Shown here piece after piece: positions 44,101-56,100 of a stretch of DNA of 64,000 nucleotides. Position numbers and translations under genes: made by a program. The notes beneath the pieces were generated by a model. The model saw only the letters and a list, made by a program, of their open reading frames with translations. It had not been told where the DNA came from and ran no database searches. The stretch spans positions 19,348,058 through 19,412,057 of the forward strand of contig OW028575.1 of assembly GCA_932294295.1 (NCBI GenBank), given 5' to 3'. Source of the DNA: Alitta virens (Eukaryota; Annelida; Polychaeta; Phyllodocida; Nereididae). Each line of letters starts with the position of its first letter. Position 1 is the first letter of the stretch.

Positions 44101-47100
44101 CGTAGCACATTTGACCATGTAGATAGCGATGTTAATAATCACTAATTTGATTCGTAGTTTACAAAATGCAATTTTTCACATGTTTACCTGGCAGTAAAAT
44201 GTAAACTTGACTTGATTATCATCTATTTCTGTAGGAAACTTAAGAACATCCGAAACTTTTTACACCCACAGCTGAAATTAACTGGGAGTGGTCGGGAAAA
44301 GATGACATGGAATTGAGTTTATCGTAATAGTTTAAGTTATTCAAGATTTATAAGATTACATTCTGACAGCTAACTGGAAATATATTTCTTTTTTTCTCCA
44401 ACAAACCAAGCAATAGTTGGAAGTCATTATAATTCAAAATCTCTGAAATCTAAATCAGTGTTCAATGCCACTGGTCTGAATCTTAGTCAGCTCCAATTAC
44501 CGACTGTAAGAGGCAGACGTAATGATGAGATAAGGAATCCAAACAGTAACACATATACCCAGGGTGAGGTCTTTTTCTTGTTCCAGCATAGACACCCAGT
44601 ACAAGGCACCACCAAGCAATTAAATTATTACGAACCAAGGACCTTCAGTGGAGGTGGCCGCCAGCTTGGAATAGGAGGATTACTTAAATTAACCATTATA
44701 GCCCGCCCCTGCCCCCCCCCCCCCCAAGCTGGATAACTTCGAATTCACGTCCTTGGAATTTCATCAAGTTAAAAGAGAGGTCGTCATAAGCGACCTAACT
44801 GCATTAAATCCTTATATTAATAGGCACCAACAAAAATCGCCTTTTTGTGAACTGCTGTTGACATCAGAGTTTCAATTGAATGATGTAAATGGAAACTAAT
44901 TGTTAATGGCACAATATTGATTTTCTCCACAATGTTTCTGAAACAGAACTTTCAGCTAACTACGTTCCAATGTCAGCCAATGCCACTGGCCGGAAGTAGG
45001 CTGTATTGTCAAGTGTCGCAGAAGTAATGGTGACACGCTAAACTTGAGAGGTTCCACTGTAGGCCTACTCCTCCTAGGCTCCTACGCCCCTCTGAAAATA
45101 TTTTCACAATGCCTCAGCTGTGGTTGGTGGTAAATTTTTGTTGTATTAATAAGAAATATATGGAGTAAGGTTGTTATATTATGATGCTAGATTCCACCCT
45201 CCTATACTACTCATACAGGCCTATGGATCAGTGTGCCCTTTTTATGTTAATGTTGTTAAAAATCGCAAAGTAAAAGTCCTCAGGCTTTCACAATGGAGTG
45301 TATTTAATTCAACTGTCTTTGAGAAAAAACTTCATGCTACGAAACACGCAAAACATGAATACTATTATTTGTTGTGGTGTAAAACAAGATTTTATTTACC
45401 AACATAATTGACTAAGTAGAACATAATCCCTTCGAAAAAAAGTATCTCCATCAACGCTAATTTTAACTAGGGAAAAATACAATGTCTCGAACCACACCAT
45501 TGTAGTATACCATTAGCAGTCTTATAAAGACAACAATGATACAGGTCACTAAATTAGCATCAATGATGTCTTTTATCATGGAGATAAGAGTACTCTTGCC
45601 TCAATGCTTTAATATGGAGGTTAACATAGTTTCATAAAATATGGTCGACTCGAGCTGCAGCTGTAGCCACTGTAATTAAAACGTAGTAAATCTAGCTAAT
45701 ATATCATAAATATGTACTCTTAATTCCGACTTGGAGTAGCCAGCTATAGCCAGACAGTCCAGGTAGCATCGTATGGCACAAGTTGTGTAGCTAGGTTCAA
45801 TTTGACGGGCTGTTTTTAATGAAACCAACTGTACAGTCGCTGTTAAAAGTGGTTAAGTGGGTTTTTTTGTTTTTGTGTGTGTACTTTTTTAGTTCATTCA
45901 CATGACTGACCACAGTGTATATTAACTGAAGGGAGAATTCTTATCTACATATAAATGGACATAATTATATCAGAAGCGACATGACAGTTGAGTGGCCCCT
46001 GGGACCCAGAATAGGTTAAATTGTATTGTTAGTATAGGAGGCTTTAATAGTAATGACATGCATGTATCATACAGTATGCTGAAACTAAATTAGAATTCAT
46101 ATGATGTAATCATTGCTATAGTATTAAAAGCTTATATTGATATCCGTTTGAGGGTTATATACATTTTTTTTTTATTAACCAATACTCATTCACTGCTGAA
46201 TGAATAATACCATGCTTCGGAAACTGTGACAATAGTATTACTGCTGGGCTGTGACACAATTTTATCACAAGTTGGGAGGTGTTTAGTGACACTGTGCTGC
46301 TCAGTGGGGCAACAGCCATAGACATGCATTTGGAGTGTACACCTGTCACAGCGAAATTGAGAAAGCCATGCATTGTGTATGGACACAGGTGCACCTTCTA
46401 GCCATATATACCACTTTAGAGTTACAACACTGCTGTTTGTAATAAAAAGTTAAGGATGCATTTTTTAAATTTTTTTTCTTTTATTTTCTCTTCTTTGAAC
46501 AGTTTTTGTCAACCTTCAAGTTCGTACATGACCCCTGTAGTGTTGGTGACAGCTTGAAACATACTTTTTCCCACTACTGCAATTACTCTTTTTCTTCCTA
46601 TTATTTATATTCGTACATTTTCAAAAGAGGAATTATCACAATTGCCTCATGAGCTATAGTAACAGCGAGGAGTTTTTATACTTCGTCACTTCCAGGCATG
46701 ACAAAATCTTACATTTTCTTTCATGTTTAGCAATTATACTGGTCTACAATGTGTTTCAAAAAGTAATTTATTGACTCGTCACAAACAAGACCATTTTTTT
46801 CCTTGATGGCTAGATATTGTACAGCTTCTCTTCAGTACAATTTAAGACTAAGTTTTTTTCTTGGTTTTCTGTAGTTTTTCACAAATTCTCTAAGCATTAC
46901 CAGACTGGGGAAAAAAGGTGATAATAAATTTCCAGGTTTTCTGTGATTCCCAGAAAACATTGCACTTCACACACACCCAATTATATATCAATTATTTCTA
47001 TTTCTCACCACATTTCTTCCACATATATACTTAGTATTAATTACTATTTCCCTTAATTTCATTCTAAATTAGTTCGACTACACTATCTAAAACATTTCAA

Positions 47101-50100
47101 ATACCTTAAACAGTCTCTATTTTCTTCGAGACAATACGGTATATATATATATTTATTTATTTTTTTTTTTTCATATGCTTATAGTTGTACATAATTATCA
47201 AAAGATGCTTTTAATATGTAACTAAATTATGTTCATGTAGATTGTTCTTTTATTTTACTTAATCATTATATATATGTATATTTTTATTTTTTTATCCTTG
47301 TATTTTATTTTTTATGAAACATGTATCTCTTTGATGCTCTGAGGTCAATACAATTCTATATATATATATAGCTAGACCCCATTGATTTGTATGTAGAAAG
47401 TCTGCCCCAAATTAAAGTATATATACTAACCATTACTCCTACTTTTTCAGAATTTACCACGCAACACTCGAGTCAAATTAATCCTGCTCAGATAAGTGTT
47501 AAGATAGCGTAGTCAAAATAAACAATAGAAATAAACAATAGAACATTAAGTTGACACGATTCATCGTCACATTAATCACATGATCTTATCTTCCACCAGG
47601 GGCCAAGTCTCAATGAGTCTTAACTGCTTAATCAGCCTGCACCAGTTATGTATTTTTTTTATTATCTTTTTTCGTTCTTTCGGGAACCAATATTTCAAAC
47701 TGCATTTTTAAATGTAAAAGTAGTTTCAGTTTGTTTCAAAGAAATAACTTACATATACACCATCCTTTATCTCAGTTCCCTTTCAATTTTTTTTTTAATC
47801 AAAAATCCTTTCTTAAATATTTTGAATGTTTATCAACATATTTGACCTCATTTAAGTAAGGTCATCAACTCAATCTAGATCTTAAGTTATTCAGTGCATG
47901 ATAAATAGTTATCAAACGGCCACTCATGATTATGGTCCATAATCTTACGTAATACCTCACCATATTGCTATGATAAGATGTCACGTTGCAAAACTATAAG
48001 AATACATTATGGAGAGCCGACAAAAACCATACAAATGTGACAGCTGATAAGTTATCTAGTAATATCAAGATTAATAAGAAAAAAATATCCTGTCACATGC
48101 CTAGAAATGAGTCTTAAAATATGAACTCGGTGCAGTCATGGCCAGTTAATGCATCGGCCAGTTCTACTGAAAGTCCTGGTTTAAAATGAGCTATAGTATA
48201 CATCTCAGTTGGAACATTTTAAAATTTGTAGCACCCTGTAATCCGTGTCTAGTCTCAGACAAGTGAAATATCCCACTCATGGTGTAAATGTGTATGGTGT
48301 GGACTCCCATTTACCATGATATACTTTATAGGCTGCAATATATACTAATCTTCGTATTTTCTACTTCCTTTTTTAATTTGGTTTGATTGCTGTTAAATAT
48401 TAGTGCTAATAAATATTTATTTACTTCAATATCTATATAATATATACATCTGTTTTAATATTGGCCAAGATAGTAAAACACGGATGGTACAGCAAGAATA
48501 TACGTTATGCCATATATCATTCTACTTTCTGTAAATTTTCTGACTTTTGATTGTATTTCGAGTTTGCCCCCCCCCCCCCCCTCTAGTTCCCTCATTACTA
48601 AATTCATTCGAAGTGAAAAAGCATCATCATTGGGATGTTCACGAGGTCTATTTTGGAATATCTATTTTCGGCTTATGTTAAACGACTCAATAACAATCAA
48701 TGTGGTTAATATGTCCGTATTATGTTTGTGTCAAAATTCCTCGGTTTTTGTTTTGTTTTTAAAAACTATTTTGCAAAAGGTAATTCCCATGTTCGTGATT
48801 CAGTTTTCGATAACATCAAAACACTAATTTTCATTTAATTTCTATTTTCCAATATTCCCCAGTAATTTATTTCATTTGTCCACATTACAATATATCTTCT
48901 GGGAAATTCGGCAATGAGTCAGTCATAAGTTATTGTTTCTTTCATTTCTTAATAGTCATAAATATTATGATAATGGCCACAACCTTGATCACTGTTGATC
49001 ACGTTGACATTATACAGTTATGTTTTATTAAAAACGGCCTGTCAAACTGAACCTAGACAAAGCTAGACAATTTCTGCCATACGATGCTACCTAGCTGCCA
49101 CTAAACGGAACTGTCTGGCTATAGCTGGCTACTCAGAGCTGGATCTAAAAGTACATGCAGCACCATTTGGTGTATAAGTTGAGAGTTACAAATATTTGTC
49201 ATTTCTTGTTGAAAAGATGCATGTCTATTGCACATATTTGTGATATATCAGATGTACATGTACGAAGGTTTATATATTTTCAGTAGTGATAGGCGTAAGC
49301 CGCCTATAAGCTGGCAGTGGACAGAAGCAGCTGGCTTTAGCTACAGCCAGGAATAGGTCACTGCAGGTGTCTGAAGTCGATGGTTTTTAATGATATATAA
49401 CTGATCCAGCTATTTCATCAGGTTTGTTAAACAAATGCCATATTTCAATAGCATGATGAAAGGGCATTAAAGAGGCGAGGTTGCTATCAATTCCATAGAA
49501 GGAAGAAAAACAGCACAAGGCTATATTTGCTTCCGTTATCCTCTCATCTTAAATGGCCAAGGATGCTCTGAAGGGTGTCACAGTAGCAGTAGCAGCAGCA
49601 GTAGCCTTTCAAGGTTACCAGAACAATATCCTTCACACAATCATGTCAAAAGATGTTTCTGCCTAAGAAAAATATGGATAAACACTATTTCAAGTTTTTC
49701 AATCTACAATATGTAATTTACTTTGGAAAGGGGGGGGGGGGGGGCTTTTTGTTGTTGTTGTTGTTTACATGTTTTTTATTGAAAGGAGCGCCAACACATA
49801 TATGCATACAGGCCTCTGATCCAGCTCGCCCAGTAAAAGAAACTGCACCACAGTTTGAAATAATCTCCTCCCCCACCCCAAAAAAAATTAATTAAGTGAT
49901 TTCCTGATTAAGCATTTTACAGGTTGCATAACGAGATCGACGAAAATGGAAGAGTGGATCATGGTCACCAAATATGGTGTCATTTAATAGCGCCTGTTGG
50001 AGCATTGCGTAAGATTAGGCAATGTGACTAGGTTGCGTAACATCCTAACAGCAAAAGCAAGCAAGCAGCAGCAGCAGCAGCAATCTAAGTTGGCAACAAG

Positions 50101-53100
50101 ATGATGAAACATTTGAGTCTAAATCAAGGTTACAAATGCCACAACAGCAAGACCTTGGAAGGCCTGGATAGCCAATTAAAATATTCCTACAATTTCAAGT
50201 GCGTGTGTTTCATAATAGTTATATGAAATAAACATAAATTACGTAATACATGCTAAATATTTCGTAACCATGGAGTTATCATAAGTTGCTGTATTCGGTG
50301 TATACCTTAAAAGCAACATGTTGTGCATATATGTACATATATAATATACAAATCTAACCTTATTTTAAAATCTAAAATAAACACTACCAGCCTCGTTTTG
50401 TCGCCGGGGCAAAGGGTTGTCACTAATTTAACAGAGACCCGGGCCTCTAATCAAGAAAGTATGCCATTCCACAGAAATATGTGTTAAGCCTAAATTAATT
50501 TATTAATTAAACTATGTTTTATCAAACTGGCATTTTGTGGAAACCAGACAAAGCTGTCATAGCCAGCTACTCAAAACCGGATCTTAAAGTACATATTTAA
50601 GAGATACATTTCTTACATTTACCAAGGTTTATATTTATCTGGTGATAGATGTAAGCTGATTATTAGCTATAGAAGTGGACAGAAGCAGCTGGCTTTGGCA
50701 TGTTTAGACCACAGACAGGTACGGGTCACTACAGACAGCTAGAGTTGACCGTATTTTATGAAACTAACTGTAACTGAAGCAGACGGTATGATGAGATGAC
50801 ATGTCTCAAATAGGCCTACTTTCACAAAGCATCGCACATCTATACATAGTAAACGATCTATATAAGTAGTATATATATCTGGGGTGTCCTCTGTAGAATT
50901 AAATTAAATAAATCATAAATAACCTATAGCATGTAGTCATTCAAACTACAATAAATTAAACACAATGCTAGGATGATTCACTGTTGATATTTAAGCCGCG
51001 GTTTTCCCTATAATTGCTGCATTCTGAGTGGCTTGGTGATAATCTTGAAAACCCAAGGATTGTTAAATTTCCAGAAAACTGTCTTGTTATGCAGTTTTGG
51101 CATTAGCAAGGTAAATTCCACTTACTAAGCAGATTTTACTAGACCAATACTCTGACAAAAATTCCTCGGTACAGTCACATACTTGATATTTCAGCAAAAC
51201 ATACAGCGTGAACTTTTGAACCACCATAGTGGCTGTCTGGCTGCAGCATGGCTCATTCACAATATATCTATTAATAGACACTCTCGATATGCATGTTTAC
51301 TATAGTTAGTAAATTGTATATTATAGACGAGTTAAATAGCACTGAATCTCAACCAATCAGGACAGTATTTATAAAATCAGACCGACTTTTTTTATTTCTT
51401 TGCTACAAAAAAAATGAAAGAACAATAATTTTAATACCATTAAATAATATATAATAAATTGTATTTATATTGCATTAACTGTTGTATTATTGTGTTGTAT
51501 TTGATGTGTATTATTATGAAAATCTCCAGTGGGAAATATAATGACGAAAATGACTTGTATCATCATGTGATCATAGACCACGTGTATTGAATTTAAAACA
51601 TTATTTATTTGTCTCATCTCACAAACGCTTCATGAAACTAAACAGTTTCCTCTTGCCAAATTTCTGAGAAAACCACGTAAAAGTGTTTCCCCGATTAATT
51701 CATCACATTGCCATAGAATCGAAAGTATTTACCAAACTTGTCATATTCGTAGCCAACTGTAGTCATATAATTTAATATAATATGACATGACTGTGATTCT
51801 CTTTTTTTTTTTTACATTGTAAGTACAATCACTTCTGCATATTTTGCGGTTTTCATTATCTTGATTTTTTTCCTGTTTAAATTCTTATCTTGGCTTTTTG
51901 ATATTCCACTGATTCGTAAACTACATGGAATTTTCCAAATATGTTGTGGTAAAATCACGGACTAAAAACTAAGGTTTTCTTTTCTTTTTTTTTTTTGCCA
52001 AGTATCTTCTTTTTCGGTCATATAAGGCGGCGTTCGGAATTTTGCGGTTGTAATGAATAATGTGTCTGCTAGAATCTGTGAGCAATTTGACTTTAAGAAT
52101 ACATACATGTGTATGTATTATCTTGTTATGAAACTTGTACAATATTGCTCTATGCAATATACAGCAGAGGAGTGGCGTAGCAGGCTTATAGCTGAAGGTC
52201 CTCATCTGTGGAATTTACTACCATCAAGTGTCAAAGCTTTAGATTTTAATGATTTTAAAAAGTTACTTTCGAAATGGGAAGGTCTAAACTTTTGCTGCAA
52301 TGTTTGCATTTTATGATATGTTTTAAAAATCTATATTATGGTTTTTTTTTATAAATTTAATTAGTTTTTATTGTTTTTTTTTTACCTGCCCATTTTTATA
52401 TTTGCACATATACAGTCGATCAATAGCTCTTTTAGCTAGTTTTATTGTTGTCTTATGTCGACTTTTAATAAAAATTATTCTATTCTATTATTCTCCTATG
52501 TTCGATTCCTAGCAGGGCACTCTTTGTGAGCTACGGTAGACCTATAGATATATATACATGGTGTTGACTCCAAGTCTTATAGTCTCATCATTACGTCTGT
52601 CTCTGGCAGCTGATCACACAAGCTGACTAAGCTTCAGACCCAGTAACATTGAGACACAGGCAACAAATAATAATTTGGCCTGAATCGTTACCTAATGAAA
52701 CCCCACAGTTCAGACTACAAATTAAATATCTTAAAATCGAGTTTATATCAATCTGGAACTTTTTTTACACAATTTTAATCAGTCTTGGTCTTGACTGTGG
52801 TTGATGAGACAAGATTTATATATATTCTTGAGCAGTTTGAGTTATCAAACCTCAACCTATTCTAAAATTATAAGAGTATTAACCAGTGGCGTAGGAGCAT
52901 CCAAGACCTGCGGGGGCTGAGGTCAATTTACCGTATTTACTCGAATAGAAGCCCTCCCTTCTATTTTTTTTGGGGAAAAGCGTCTAAGCAGGGCCTTTAT
53001 TTGAGCGGGGCCTCTATTCGAAGTGGGCGTCTATTGTTTTAGGGGCAATGAAGGACAGCCAAAATGCTAAATTATTAAGAAAATAACTCTGAAAGACCTC

Positions 53101-56100
53101 AATTCTGAGCTCAGTTCATTGGTCAAATATATTGTCCGTTTGTGGGGAGGGGGCTTCTTTTTTATGGAGGCTTTTACTTATTTTTTGGTAAGGCAGCTAA
53201 CCTGGGCTTCTATTCAAGGTGGGCCTCTATTTGAGGGGGGCGTTTATCCGAGTAAATACGGTAGTCAAGATATTGGCAATGAAGAAGGGGGCATAACAGC
53301 TAGACCTGTCTCCGACGCCTATGAATTTTGATCTTACTAATATAATGGTGATCTAAAATACAACTGATAATTAGGTTTAAAATCGGCAGTTCGGGATCAA
53401 ATTTGACTGTCTTATATATTATTAGTCCTGAGAGACCTACTGATCATGCTGTAGTTGCCAATGGCAACGGGACTGCTAGTAGTAATATGCACTCAATGAC
53501 CCCACTTACTGCAGGCATGGATGCCGCCAGTCTACCATGTACATAAACATTCTTGTGAGCATGTTTTTGCTGGCTCGCTTTTCGACAGCATAAAAGAAAC
53601 TCGAATAACGAAAAAGAGCATTATAATACAATAGACAAAATACCATTAATATTAACGAGCGCCATGTTACTGGCAATCCCTGGTCATGCATTTTCACTAC
53701 AGTAGAGCATATCGTGTAACGAAATATATTTAACCCTAGGAATAGATAGATATGCCTACTTTGAAGGTCTGAATACATGTGCAACAAATATAAGCCCAAT
53801 AAATCTGTACTTCTTACAGGTAAGGCAATATCTAGCATAGAATTGAGTCAATTGTTTGGTCATGGATAGATACTCAGCTGTATTTCCTTGTTAATAACCA
53901 GCTTCTCCATATCAATATATTATCATATGATTATCTATTTACACACCATTATAAACTATATAGAGCACATATATAGTATGCCATAAGAGCAAAGAGTTCA
54001 CAATTACTTCAAATTACTCATTCAATAGGCCATTGAAAGACTGAGGTTTCAATGAAATGGGAGCTACTCAATGTCTAAGTACTGTAATTAATTAAATACT
54101 GTAATTAATCTAAATTTGACAATTACTAATAAATTACGTAATATTTATCACAATAGCATACAAGATCAACTGTCAGAAGCAGACGTGATGATGAGATACA
54201 AGTATAAATGCACAGCTTTAAACTCGCCCTCACTAGTGACTTAACTGCAGGACAATTGTTGTTCCAATGACATTTATCGTTGTTTATGAAATTAAAATGT
54301 CACTGCAGTGTTTTGACTCTTTCGAATCTCACGACTTGACTAAATTTTCGCTTATTTCAGCCAATATTTTGAACAAAAACAAATGACCTCTGAGTCATTT
54401 GACCTTGACCAAATGCGAGTCGGCCAAAAACCGAGACAGAAAAACAACAAACAAACACGTCATAGGCCCTTGTGGCCCTCAGTGAACAGCTGAGTCACGT
54501 GCCATTCAATTGATACGACGCAACAACCGGGTAACTTGGATTTCGCAACATTGAGAAGATGATTGACATTTCACATACCTAGAGGGGTGGGATATTGAGT
54601 TACATCTTAAATGTGATCGAGGGGGTCTCAATCGTCTGAACCGATCATTCTAAATACTGTCTGATTCGATTACAATGTATTAGTACATCACTCAATGGTT
54701 GAAAATAATTTTGAACATAATGCAATAAAATGCCATCCAAAGACCAACGAAAATCTCATCTGGTTAACTAGCCCTATCTTGAACAGGAATTGAATTTAGT
54801 AGCTCACTGTCACTGATGACAAACTTTGTCAATCGAAATCATTGAGTGCTTAAATATATATGTTTACATCTTGAAAATAATAATTTGTGCAGCAGGGAAC
54901 TCATTATTAATTAAGTAGAGCATGTCTATAGCCAATTGTCAAGCTGTACAAAGAACAATTAACTATCATTATCATTTAAGGCTTATGTTATCCCAGTTTT
55001 AATGTTGGAATGAATGTCGGAGTTCTAAATATGGATAATGACTACATATAGATAATGACTTATCATAATAATGAATTTCACGCCGTGACCTCTTAATTAT
55101 TTGGTAGTTCCAACTATTCCATATAATGTTTAACATCAAATAAAACACTATTATACACATATCAGAACAGAAGGCTTATGTAAACAGAAATGCTCTCCAA
55201 TCCAGGTGTTTTGAAACGAAGGGGGGGGGGGGGGGGTGGTAGGGTTTACTAAAACCACTAAATAACCAACACACTACATGGGTACCTCAGATCACCCCTC
55301 TGTTCAGGTAGTTGCTAGCTGGGGTAATTCACCCCCCCCCCCCCCTTCTGGGGGGGCCACCTGCCCTAGCAAGATCCCTCTGCCCCCACCCCAAACAATT
55401 CAGCTTACGATGCACAGCAGATGGGGGGGGGGGGGGGGGTTTGAAATGCCCCTCCATAGAATCCAGCTTTTTCTGCTTTTGTAATGACTTTGTCATCATT
55501 GAATGTGACGACCAACTCGTGACCGTGAGGTACTAAGTCACAGTCAGAATTCACTCAACCGTGCAATTTTTATGCTAATTTCATCCATTTCCTTGTATTA
55601 TATTCACTCTTCTTTAAATAGCTAACGTGGCTGCTAATTTGGCACAGAGTTTCAGGTAAAAAAAAACAGAGCATACTTTTCTAATTCTGAATAACCATGA
55701 ATTATCAATAAAGGTTTAGAATGGTTACTATCTCACGCCTAATGCAGCTGTCTTATACCTTTAAAGAACTCAATAGTTTAATATCTATGAAATAATGTGA
55801 TAAAATTGTACATACATGAGTTTTCCTTCTTTTCCCTAGTTTTGCGGTCTTTCTGTTGCCATGGAGTGCTTTATATGCTTTTCTGAAATAAAAAATAATA
55901 CGTATTCCATTTATAAATTTATATGACATCCTCAATCAACTTAAGAAATCAGGTAATAGGCCTATATTGTTTTATATGCTTTTCTGAAATACTTAAATAC
56001 TTATTCTAGTTATATATTTATATGACATCCTCAATTAACTTAAAGTAATCGGGTAATAGGCCTATATTGTTTTAGAATTTTCATAGGCCTATATGATATT

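Noticed and set aside
55278..55536. Pro/Gly-rich frames
   Set aside because: Produced by G and C homopolymer runs.
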